Below are positions 32,807 to 42,607 of a DNA stretch of 64,000 bases, in pieces. Source of the stretch: Phytophthora sp. 'mugwort' (taxonomy: Eukaryota > Oomycota > Peronosporomycetes > Peronosporales > Peronosporaceae); the NCBI GenBank assembly GCA_033558025.1, contig JAUCEF010000003.1, forward strand, positions 124,001 to 188,000, given 5' to 3'. Under the pieces are notes generated by a model that was not told the origin of the DNA, ran no database searches, and was given only the letters and a program-made list of their open reading frames with translations. The position numbers and the translations under genes are program-made. Each line of letters opens with the position of its first letter. The stretch's first letter is position 1.

Positions 32807-34234
32807 GTTACTGGGCGACCGTAAAGGATTTTTATGTTGACAATTTGCAACCGATAAAATGGCTACATATTCATAAGTAGCCATGTTCATTTAATTATGT
32901 AGCCATGTTGTCTGCGTTAATGGACTCACTTTGAGGCTGCTCGGGTGACCAGCGGTCTGGGCGCCACCTGGGTACGATGGAAAGCGCATGGAGTATGTGG
33001 GACTGTATGAGGAGTGATAAATTACTGATAATACATTGTAGTGGAGCTGTTGTGGTAATCTTATCGATCAGGATCGCCAACTGGGGCGGCAGGGGGATCT
33101 CGGTCTGCAGCAGAGCAGACTCTGCTTGACGTGGTAGCCCCGGAGCCATCACGGCGGCGGGAGAGCCGACCACTATGGTCACCACCTGGCGAAATCATGG
33201 AATGAATCACGGAAGTACGTTACGTTCATGTACATAAGCCAAGCTGATCTCGCAGTCATTAACAGCTAGGTCAGCTGGGTAGCCGAAGTGCAGACGATAC
33301 TCAAGGCCAGGGGAATCGAACGAAGTACGAGCCTAGCAGACTCGTAGGAGGGCACCTCTACGTGGCACCTACCAGGTCAGATCGTCGAAATACGAACAAG
33401 AAACCTTTGCTTTCCGTAGTAGAAGGCCGCCTGGAGTTGTATTATTGCACACAGTAATCGGGAAGCTGCCTCCTCACTCCACGTTGGCCGCGACGGTATC
33501 AGTGCGACTTTCTACAGATCCTGGCGACCGAATTCGAGTTTGTCCAGCGCTGCTGGCGCCTCAGAACTTTTTCGACCGTGATGCTCGCTACTACCGAGCG
33601 CGCTTTGTGCGAGGACTTCTCTAAGGAAGCTCTGTAGACATTCCCATCCACACGAATACTGTACATGTACTAGCACGAATTTGTAGATAAGCCCACACCA
33701 TAATCCCTCTACCATGTATCCATGATATGAGTCACCGAGTGGGACATGCTCTGGTGTCTGCAAATACTGTACTGTACCGATCGAATATCCAGCCGACTGC
33801 TTCGAATGAAAGTTTGTGCGGAACTCTTACTGTGAGCTCGTGTGACACAGTACTGTACACGTTCTGGTTTAGACTGGCCATAGTCCGATGCTTGGATCCA
33901 ACGCGTTTTGGCGGTGGTTTGCACAAGACGTGTGCCGGAGAACCAAATAATGTTTGGATTCTTTGGTCGCCCCGCTCGATTGACCTTGAAGAGTCTTCAA
34001 TGAAGACGCACCGGCAAAGCGCCAAGTCTTGCCGCTTGGCTTCACACTTTCTACGGCCGGTGTGTCACCAGACGCATCCCACAGCTGCGATCGCCAGTAA
34101 GTTTTCGACCAATCCTGCCCATCCGGCTGATCTCTGGCCGGCTTTCTAGCATTTTGTATTACTGACTTACTTGAACCTGTTGCTTGTCCCTGCGCTTTTT
34201 CGCTGGCGACTCGACAGTGGCGAGCGGACGCGAT
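32807..34234. other. Intergenic region, no supported gene
   Basis: An inverted repeat with arms atggctac and gtagccat lies near 32858-32883, and a further copy of atgtagccat follows. Small open frames at 33512-34149 on both strands overlap one another and lack motifs. The right end is the promoter of the PX-domain gene. Confidence 0.5.
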
Positions 34235-34253
34235 GCTCATTCCCCAATTCGCC
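34235..34253 (+). promoter_or_regulatory. Oomycete initiator (Inr) element
   Basis: gctcattccccaattcgcc is an almost exact match to the oomycete Inr consensus GCTCATTYYNCAWTTT. It lies 28 bases upstream of the PX-domain start codon at 34281 and very probably marks the transcription start. Confidence 0.75.
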
Positions 34254-34280
34254 CTATAGAGCGCACACTAACCCGCTTCC

Positions 34281-34946
34281 ATGGTGACCGAAACCCGATT
34301 CAAATGCATGTCCATGGACGTCTCGACCCAGAGTTTACCAGACCTCAGTACTTTACAAGTCAAGGTGGGCGAGCTACGCCTCTCGGCCGATGGCACGTGG
34401 CTGTACCTGCTCCAGGTAACTTGCGACCGCGCGCGCTGGCAGGTGGCCAAGCGCTACAGTGAGATCCGTGAGCTGTGGCTCGAGATCAGCAAGGCGCTCG
34501 CTGACAACTCCATTCAGAGCGCCTGCACTGAGCATTGTCACTTCCTCGCCGGCTTCGAACAGGACAAGTTCCCCAAGAAGCACCTGCTGCTCACGCAGCA
34601 CAAGCTCGAGACGCGCGCCAGTGAGCTGGACCAGTTCTTCCTCAAGATGGCCATGCGTCTCAATCTGTGCGACCCACTCGAGCTGCAGACGTGCCGTCTA
34701 CGCGGCTGTGCGCTGCTGGCGCTCATTTCCAACTTCTTCGAGGTGGACGCCGAGCAAGCAAAGAGTCGCGCCACGATGGGTTTCTCGCGTAGCATCTCGA
34801 TGCAGCGCGAGGTGCAGCGCCACGACCTGCAATTTACCAAGAAGCGTCGCGGAAGCATCAACGCCAGCATGGCCGTGGGGCTCAGTCGCCGCTTGTCCTT
34901 TGGCTTCCAGGAGCGGCATAGCGCCGTGGCCGCTCTTGCCCAGTGA
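34281..34946 (+). CDS. PX-domain protein
   Basis: The 221-residue single-exon protein contains a phox-homology domain at about residues 23-125. It shows the beta-strand start (LQVKVGELRLSADGTWLYLLQV), RWQVAKRYSEIRELWLEI with the Arg-Tyr-Ser-Glu motif of the phosphoinositide pocket, and FPKKHLLLTQHKLETRASEL where the Pro-rich loop normally lies. Such domains bind phosphoinositides, commonly PI3P, and direct proteins to endosomal membranes. The C-terminal 70 residues are basic and serine-rich (RRGSINASMAVGLSRRLSF), with possible basophilic-kinase phosphorylation sites. An Inr element sits just upstream. No second domain is visible, so it is a small PX-only protein rather than a sorting nexin with a BAR domain. 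Confidence 0.8.
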   Translation: MVTETRFKCMSMDVSTQSLPDLSTLQVKVGELRLSADGTWLYLLQVTCDRARWQVAKRYSEIRELWLEISKALADNSIQSACTEHCHFLAGFEQDKFPKKHLLLTQHKLETRASELDQFFLKMAMRLNLCDPLELQTCRLRGCALLALISNFFEVDAEQAKSRATMGFSRSISMQREVQRHDLQFTKKRRGSINASMAVGLSRRLSFGFQERHSAVAALAQ

Positions 34947-35359
34947 GATGACCACCACCACGCCGTTATTTTATTGCAGGCTACATGTTTTAGACCTGAA
35001 ACTGCCAATCCACCAGCCAATTATTTAGCGTAACTCGTGACGCGCCTCATTTTCGATGCTTCCAAGACTTGTCACTTTTTGCCTTTGATATTTCTTGAGA
35101 GCGCTGGATTTTGTGCCAGATACATGTACTGCGTAGTATGTCTCTGGCAGACACACGTGTGATTTCGATCTTGGTAATGTTCGCGCCCTGATACTGCAAA
35201 ACAACTGCGTTTTTATCTTCAAGTTACTACCAGTAACTAATATGCTCGTCGCATCGGAGTTTGGCGGCAAGAACATGGCTTCGATGTAATTTGCTGCAAA
35301 ATACAGTACTGTAGGCTTCTAGGTTTACGTGAAGGCAACATGACTACTTGTTCTACGAT
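34947..35359. other. Shared 3' region of convergent genes
   Basis: The 413 bases between the PX gene stop and the release-factor stop hold both terminators. A minus-strand frame at 35025-35276 has no recognisable motif. Nothing else is seen. Confidence 0.5.
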
Positions 35360-36699
35360 CTACGGCGACTCAAGCTGCTGCAGCAGGTGGTTCTGCTCGT
35401 CCACCACCAGCGCGTCCACGATGTCGTCCAGCAACTCGCCGTTTAGCATTCGCTCGATGCCGAACACCGTCACGTTCACGCGGTGGTCGCTCACCCGGCT
35501 CTGGGGGAAGTTGTAGGTGCGCACGCGCTCGGAGCGATCTCCTGAGCCCACTTGAGAGTTGCGCATAGTCTGACGCTCAGCGTCGCGTTTCCGACGGATC
35601 CCATCAAACACACGGGCACGCAAGATCTTCAGCGCCTTGGCCTTGTTCTGGTGCTGCGACCGCTCGTCCTGCACGGCAGCCACGATGCCCGTTGGAATAT
35701 GCGTAATACGCACGGCACTCTCCGTGGTGTTGACGTGCTGGCCACCAGCACCCGATGCGCGGTACACATCAATGCGAAGGTCCTTGGCGTCGATCTCCAT
35801 CTCCACCTCTTCGGCTTCAGGGAGCACCACCACCGACACGGCACTCGTATGCAGGCGCACATCGTTTACTGGCACACGCTGCACACGGTGTACACCGCTC
35901 TCAAATTTCATGCGACCATATGCACCGCGACCTGTAAGAGAGCATACGCACTCCTTAACGCCGCCCAGGTCCGTCTCCGATATGCTCATGAGCTCGAACT
36001 TCCAGCCCTTGGCCAGTGCCACCTTCTGGTACATCTTAAGAATGTCTCCAGCGAAAAGACAGGCTTCGTCACCGCCGGTACCAGCGCGGATCTCCAAGAT
36101 CGAGCTCTTGTCGTCCGCTTCATCACGAGGCAGCATGAGACGGACCACCTCGCCCTCGAGTTTGTTAATGGCGTGCAAAAGCTCGCGACGCTCCTCCTCG
36201 GCCATGTGACGCAGCTCCAGAGCGTCCGGGTCGTCGCTGTCCGCCTGCTCGGAGATCATTTCTTCCATCTCCTCTACAGCTTTCTGCTGACGCTGCAGCT
36301 CACGCACTGCCGCTACCTTGGGTTCCAGCTCCGCCATCTCAATGGACAGATTGGTGATTTTGTCGGACGAGAAGCTGCCGTCATTGCTGCACCAGCACCA
36401 CCATAGCCCATATTAGTATCTATATCCACTTAGTCACGAAACATCAAGGCGCAACAGTAAACAGTCACGTACTGCGACAGTTCATGCGCCAGCTCGTCAT
36501 AGCGGCGCCCCAGCAGATCCATCTGGTTCAGGATAGCCGCTGGCATCGCGAAGCCGCGCGTCTGCACTGTATTGCGCTGCCATAACTTCACCGCGACAGG
36601 ATCTCGCGTTCTCACAATCTGGTGCGGCCGAAGTGCACCACCCGCTAACTCCAGCACGCGCTGCTGCCGACGCAGCCACTGCAGTCCGGTGCTCAGCAT
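35360..36699 (-). CDS. Mitochondrial peptide chain release factor 1
   Basis: Two exons, 36699-36473 and 36386-35360, are joined by an 86-bp intron with donor gtacgtgact and acceptor gtgcag in phase 2, giving 417 residues. The N-terminus is basic and Ala/Arg-rich ([20 protein letters not shown]), fitting a mitochondrial targeting peptide. The class-I release factor core follows: the PCRF domain ([20 protein letters not shown]), then the catalytic [18 protein letters not shown], whose GGQ loop triggers hydrolysis of peptidyl-tRNA. The length and order match bacterial RF1 (PrfA). A plastid is not expected in oomycetes, so the organelle is the mitochondrion. It is divergent from the DUSP gene across 124 bp. 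Confidence 0.9.
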
Positions 36700-36823
36700 A
36701 TTATTCGTCGCTGTGTGGTGCCCTCGCAATGCTAAAATTGCTGATATTGGATTGGCTGAAATACTATGGCAACCGTCACACTTCGGGTGTATCCATGTAC
36801 TACTATGAACAAATATATCGAAG
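36700..36823. promoter_or_regulatory. Bidirectional promoter region
   Basis: Only 124 bases separate the start codons of release factor 1 (minus) and the DUSP-Tudor-knot gene (plus). It contains gatattggattggctg (two ATTGG boxes, reverse CCAAT) near 36743-36757. Both genes must be driven from this interval. Confidence 0.5.
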
Positions 36824-37786
36824 ATGACTCGCAACTATCGCCTTGGAGACGCCTGGTTCGTCGTGTCCTGCGGGTGGTGGCAGCGCGTGGTGGAGCGCGG
36901 CGAGAAGCCCGCTGACTCGCGCATCCGCAATGCTGACATTGTGGATGCCAAGCGCAGTTGCCGCTGCTGCAGTCGCTCTATCCTGCAGCCGAACCTAATG
37001 GAAGACGTAGACTACCGACTGGTTAGCGAGCGGATGTGGAGCGCGCTGTCCATGGAATTCGGCTACGACTGGGCTGTGCGTCGCGAAGTGGTGACAATGG
37101 GTCGGCGACTGGGTCTGGATGTATATCCTGCTGGGCTGGAGGAGCGAGCTACAGGTCATGGCCACATCCCAAACTCTGCATCAATTGACGTTCTTGCTAC
37201 TGCTGGTGACTCTCCGCCGACTTCTCCAGTGGCTGAAGAGTGGACAACTGAAGCTTTGGAGCAGTGGAGATCGGAGTTCAAGGTCGAGCAATTGGTGGAC
37301 GCTCTGGATACAGACAGTAAGTGGTACGAAGCGACGATCGTGGGCATTGCGAACTCACAGGTCAAAGTGCATTATCGCGGCTGGAGCTCCAAGTGGGACG
37401 AGTGGCTGTCTCGAACATCGCCTAGGCTTATGCCATTGCACTCGAAAGTGCGCGACTGGCGGAAATTTCGAGTGGATGACGAGGTGCAGGTGGGCGAGGA
37501 GCGACCGGGCAAAAAGCGTATACTGTGGCGTGACGCCAGGGTGTTGGCCACGGCCAAGTCGCTTCTTGTTCAGATCCAGGTCGATGATGAGGTGCGCTGG
37601 TTGGACGCTCAAGACGAGCGGCTCTGCCCGCCAGGCACGCACCGTGCTACTAACGCGGGTGCGGCCACTGACGCTGCGTCGTTGTCTTCGCCTACAAGCG
37701 TCACCGCCGAGGGCAGCAGCAACAGCAGCGGGCGTCGGAAGCGCCTCAAGACGTCTACCAGCCAGTTCTCCCGGCTCGACGACTGA
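36824..37786 (+). CDS. DUSP domain plus Tudor-knot protein
   Basis: The 320-residue single-exon protein begins with a DUSP domain at about residues 5-105 (GDAWFVVSCGWWQRVVERGE, then LMEDVDYRLVSERMW), the fold found at the ends of ubiquitin-specific proteases. At about residues 145-205 lies a Tudor-knot or chromo-barrel-like domain (WYEATIVGIANSQVKVHYRG, then KWDEWLSR), a type seen in MOF/MSL3 and other chromatin readers. A further small-barrel region may follow (FRVDDEVQVGEERPGKKR, ARVLATAKSLLVQIQVDDEV). The tail is Ser-rich with a basic GRRKRLKT stretch resembling a nuclear signal. There is no protease domain. The combination suggests a link between ubiquitin-related proteins and chromatin or rRNA, by inference. 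Confidence 0.7.
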   Translation: MTRNYRLGDAWFVVSCGWWQRVVERGEKPADSRIRNADIVDAKRSCRCCSRSILQPNLMEDVDYRLVSERMWSALSMEFGYDWAVRREVVTMGRRLGLDVYPAGLEERATGHGHIPNSASIDVLATAGDSPPTSPVAEEWTTEALEQWRSEFKVEQLVDALDTDSKWYEATIVGIANSQVKVHYRGWSSKWDEWLSRTSPRLMPLHSKVRDWRKFRVDDEVQVGEERPGKKRILWRDARVLATAKSLLVQIQVDDEVRWLDAQDERLCPPGTHRATNAGAATDAASLSSPTSVTAEGSSNSSGRRKRLKTSTSQFSRLDD

Positions 37787-37839
37787 GTGCGGGCCAGCGG
37801 CTCTCCTCGACAAAAGTGGGCGAGCTTCCTTCTATGTAA

Positions 37840-40633
37840 ATGGCTACAGAATTATGGCAACATGATGAAGTGCATTTCCACCGATTTTCGACCAATCACA
37901 TGTCGCACACAATTCAAAATCCCAAAAGCTCCACATTCAAGCGACGCTGGAATCAGTTCCTGCTCATGGCTGCGCTTGAGTCGGACGCAGAGGGCGTTAG
38001 AGGCGGCGCGGGCGCGTCCTGGGCACTGCCTGACTGGGAAGGGTACAGCGACGCGGCCAGCAGTAGTTTTTTTGGCGACTGGAGCGATGTGGAGGCCGAT
38101 GTAAGTCTCGACACGCCCAGTAGCGTGACCAGCACCGAGCACCAGCGCGTATACCGCATACATCGGGATAGAGGGGGCTTCCCTGAGGAGAAACAACGTG
38201 GATTGAGGGAGTTGCACTCCCTTTACACACGGCGAAGGCTGGAGGAGAGTTCCCAGTGCCTCTCGAGTGTTCGTAGCAGCGCCAACTGGTTCCCACCAGC
38301 GCCTTGTGCCTCTCCTCGAGTGCAGGAAGAGAAGCCGCGTTCTCCAGTACTAAAACAGGGGGAAAAACAGGTCGAGAACGAACTTTTAGCGCAGCAGAGC
38401 GAGATCAGCGCTGAGTTGCAGGCTGTGAGGAAACAGTTGAGTGACTTCCAGGACAAGTGGAAGAAGACGGTGGAAACAAAGACTGGTGTGACAGAAGGAG
38501 AGACCGGGAGTTCAGGAGCTCCAACAGCCGCTAGCTCATGGTCTTTGCCGACTTCTGTAAGACAGGAGAATAAGATGGCTGGGCTTACAGTGGCGGTTCA
38601 GACTGAAAAAGAGGACACTGAAGACGCAGTGAAGCAGTGGCTGTCGCTACTAACGCACAAGCTGCAGACGCTGGCGAGGAAGTATTCCCATGAGCCGACA
38701 CTAGATGTCCAAGCGGCAATGACGCATCTCGTGGGAGTGTGGGGTTTGAATAGCAGTGGCACGAAGTTATCTGAAGAGGGGCAAGATACTCCTTCAAACA
38801 ACAACATGAGAGAGACAGATAACGCCGCGACACTGTCCTCGTGGCATGTAGGCTGCGCACTGAAAACTACAGCTCCCTTAGATGTTGCAGGACAATTTAT
38901 GGAGCTGGAGCATGCCATTGCGTGCGTGGATGCAGCTGTAGAGCAGCATGAACGCAGGCAGATGACCAACTTCGATCGTGCGGTGCAGCAATTGCAAGGA
39001 TATCATCATGAACGGATGCAGCGTGTAGTGGATGAGTCTCTTGCCGAGCTGAAGCTTGTTCGGGGTAGATACAAGAAGAAGGAAACCCAGTTGGAAGACA
39101 ACTTACGTACTGCGAATAAAGACATCGAGCAGTGGAAGCAGACGACAACAGAAGTTCAGCATCGAAAGAAACTCGATCGGGAAACCTTGGAGTTCCAGCT
39201 TTCAGCAGCTAAGGAGCAGGTACGAAAGCATGCTTTTAAGACTAATTCGTGCCTTTATACTGACGTTATTTGATGTTGTGATGGATATCCAGTACGATCA
39301 TACTTGTCGGCGCTACGAGGACGATCTTGAGCAGCTGAGAAAAGAACTGGAAACAATGCGAGTTGAGCGCAGGCAGGTTGTGAGTCAGCACCGAGATACC
39401 CATGAGGTTATTACGCAGGCGAAGGAGGGGGCCATAGCACTGGAGAGGCAGTGCCAAGCGCTGAAGAAGCAGCAAGAACGTGCCGAGGAACTCCACGACA
39501 GGGAGGTGCGTGTTCTTCAGGATACTATCCGACAGCTCCGAGAGGGGAAGGACGAAATTGAAGCTCGTCATATTAAGGATAAGAAAGCTTTGGTCGAGAC
39601 AATTGAAAAGCTGAAGGTGTCGCAGCAAACAAATCAGCAGGAACTTGAAGCGCGGGTACGAGCTGATGTCGAGCAGCAAGCGATACACGAACTTCTTCCC
39701 GCGAAGATCGCAAGTCTGGAAACCCAACACAAGGAAGTTGTTAGCGCCATGGAGTCCGAACACAAGCGCCAGCTTGCACAATTGACAGATAAACTCGACA
39801 CAAAGCGTGCACCGGCACTAAGCGTTCGTGCCATTGAGACACAAACAGATCCACCGACAGTGGAAGAACACGTACCTCCAGAAAATGCTACTAAAGTGGA
39901 AGGTTACAATGAAGCTCAAGAACAAATCGAAGGACTTAGTCGTCGCTGTCAAGCTCTGGAGAAGCTACTCGACAAGAAGTTTGAAGAGACGTCACACTCG
40001 TTATCATCGAGTCGGCGGTGTGATTCCTGTCATTCCGACGACGGTATTTCAACGAACAGTGTTCTTGGTGGTCGACATGATCTCAACACAAGTCGAAGCA
40101 GCATTCAAAGTGACAGCAGTTTTCGCCCGCAGTTGAGTGGAAAGAGCAGAGCATTGGCTCGAGCTCTTCTTGGTTCTTCACGCGCTTCACTGAACAACGC
40201 ATTGCCAGAGAGCAAGACGCCCTCGTTCATGAATGAGACCACACTGGCCACAGATGAGGCGACGTTAGGTGCGCACGAAATGTGGGATTCGGCGTCGTTC
40301 ACTTCCATCGATACAGTGGACGACTTCTCTTCATATTCCTCCCAACGCACCACTCCTCGACAACGCCTGCGATCTACTCAAGAAATTCTTTCGCTTGTTC
40401 GTCAGATTAAACACGCAGCAGCTTCACCACTTGATAGTCGAAGAGAGCGACGAGAGCCTGATCCAGAAGTCAGTTGGGAGAAGCTTAAACGAAGCCCCGA
40501 AATGCCGAAAGGTTTATTACCTTCAAGTTTTCAGACCGTAGGAAAACCTGCAGCGGTGAATTCGTCCCGCAGTACTGATGAAGGTGCTTTGATCGAAGCA
40601 GGTACGTCTGTCTTCGACGACTTGCTCTGTTGA
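37840..40633 (+). CDS. Large coiled-coil protein, two exons
   Basis: Exons 37840-39219 and 39293-40633 are joined by a 73-bp intron (gtacgaaagc to atatccag) in phase 0, giving 906 residues. The region from about residue 180 to 660 is strongly heptad-like (NELLAQQSEISAELQAVRKQ, DDLEQLRKELETMRVERRQV, QCQALKKQQERAEELHDREV). N- and C-terminal parts are Ser-rich and probably disordered; SFRPQLSGKSRALARALLGS in the C-terminal part may be a short helix. I recognise no named family; a centrosomal or flagellar scaffold is plausible. The start is uncertain because ATG 37840 lies only 53 bases after the DUSP gene stop; ATG 37963 (MAALESDAEG) is an alternative. Confidence 0.65.
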
Positions 40634-40671
40634 CACGGACGTCTCGATATTTTGCAAAAAAATATATGTAG

Positions 40672-40717
40672 AAGTACTACGTACTACGTACTACGTACTA
40701 CGTAGTACGTAGTACTT
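40672..40717. repeat. Near-perfect palindrome after the coiled-coil gene
   Basis: Arms 40672-40690 (aagtactacgtactacgta) and 40699-40717 are exact reverse complements of 19 bases around an 8-base loop, built from overlapping actacgt units. It begins 39 bases after the stop codon and could form a hairpin in the 3' UTR, or be a transposon scar. Confidence 0.7.
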
Positions 40718-42546
40718 CGAAGTAGTAGTGATACCAGGACAAGAACAAAGCATTTTGACTATTACACTGTACTATTATATCGCTCCTAACAATATATTGT
40801 GATATCCCCTATATTTGCCGAAGCGCCCCAATACAATTTTTCAGACCTTTGATCACATGACTTTAATCGTACTTAACGGTGTGTCAAATGTTTCAACGAC
40901 CTTGCACCATTTGCTGCGTGATTGATTCGATGAGGACTTACCTTCATGTAGAAACACTACACTACGTAGCAACCTTCAGAGGACAGAAACTCTTGTATTG
41001 CTCTCCTAGCCAGAGCAATAACACGTTTGGCTAGTGTATCTGTGATGCTGACCTTGCAAACGGTTTGCATTCAGCTTGTACAAATACGAAGGAGCGTCAA
41101 TTCCAACGCCAAGACAAACAAACGTAGCCGTCAACCTTTGGAGTGTGTGCCAGAAGTCATAAAGGGGTATCCAAGACAGCAACATCACAGTGATACTCAC
41201 AATTCACGAACTTTTCATCATCATTGTGTGGCAGCGCGACTCCAGCATGGACTTTATCCAAATGGATCTATACAGAATCGTTTTTGAGCGAGAGTGAAGC
41301 TGAAGCAGCCAATATCGAGATTTTTGCACAAGATTAACCCCCTAGTAAAACATTGCCAGCAAATCTACGCAGTTAGCACCCAGAATCACAAGAGTAGGTT
41401 TGTTTGTAGACTTTCCAGTGCTCACCGACGTTCGAACCATCCAAATCGGATTCGCGAGGAAAAGCCAGCAAACTTGCCGAGTCCAAGCCAACACTTCTGT
41501 TGTTGTCAACCATCACGAGCGCTCCATCATACCGTTTCACCGTCAGTCAAAGACCAAGTTTCTCTCTGTAGGCGACCTTCTTCATTGCCATGACACAGCA
41601 AAAGAAAACAATTCGTATCCTGATACTGGTAGTCGGTACGCGCCTCAGGATTCCTGCTTGGTTCTTCGTACCGTATCGTCGGACAAGATGTTCACAAACG
41701 AGCCCTATGGGGCTACGGACGAGGCACCAGATTGTCGTCGCCACTCACAACCGTCGGCACTACCGTTTTTAAGTCCTCAGTAGCCATCGTGTTGAGACCT
41801 CAGGACGCCGCATTGAACTTGAGTCCTCAGCTTAGTACATTGCCAGCTCACAACTCGCTGCCGCATCCACGTAGCAGCCCGAACGGCGCTTGACGAACCG
41901 TGAACCGGATCTGGAAAAGCGCTCCAAGCAGAAATACGCGATGTGTGATCCCCATCCTGGCCCAGAGCCGAGGCAAACCACTACAACTGCCACTGGGGCT
42001 CCAGCCATTGTCGGGTGCACGATTTGGACACTGACAAATCGCGCCCATCGACGTACTTTGGATGAGTGCGTCGACGGGGTGACGTGTCGTTAACAGTTAT
42101 AACAACATAGATATAGTAGTTTAATCCGCTGGTTTTATTTCATAGCTTGTAAATCGAGGATGCGCATCTATGCTTCAGCAACGATTTGACTTCATTTGTT
42201 ATATATCACGCTTGGCCCTCCTTATTTAGCAACCTGATGACGAGTCATACATTACCCAAGACAATCGCGGCGGGCATGTTACCAGACGCAAAGTCTCTCA
42301 TCCACGCACACGCAATGTGGTCACCAGCAACGTCAACGGGCGGCATTCATTGTAATCACCAAACACGGCGATCTTCAACACCTGCGTTGAAGATGCCACG
42401 CGAATGCTTGCATTTCTTTCGTGTTTTGGTGATGGTCGCCTCTTTTTGAAAGCATGGCATGACGCCGATAAAGTTACCCCCTCAACTAGCAACTCGTTTC
42501 AAATTCGTGATGCTTTAGGTGCATCCAACAACCCAGCCGCATGGTA
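40718..42546. other. 1.8-kb intergenic region, no supported gene
   Basis: Several overlapping short frames occur between 41027 and 42093 on both strands, none with a recognisable domain and none conserved in frame beyond about 130 codons. The final part is the acetate kinase promoter. A decayed gene cannot be excluded. Confidence 0.45.
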
Positions 42547-42565
42547 TCATTCCGACATTTTCGCC
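42547..42565 (+). promoter_or_regulatory. Initiator-like element of acetate kinase
   Basis: tcattccgacattttcgcc resembles the oomycete Inr (TCATT, then CATTTT) with one extra base. It lies 43-61 bases upstream of the start codon at 42608. Confidence 0.5.
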
Positions 42566-42607
42566 GTTCAGCGCACCCGCTCGTGCCGTCCTCCTTCCTT
42601 TCCCGCC

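Noticed and set aside
33512..34149. Possible gene between the coiled-coil gene and the PX gene
   Set aside because: Both strands are open in short, overlapping frames without motifs, and the PX promoter element lies just downstream. There is no support for coding.
35552..36406. 284-codon plus-strand frame
   Set aside because: It is the antisense shadow of release factor 1, whose GGQ and PCRF motifs are unmistakable.
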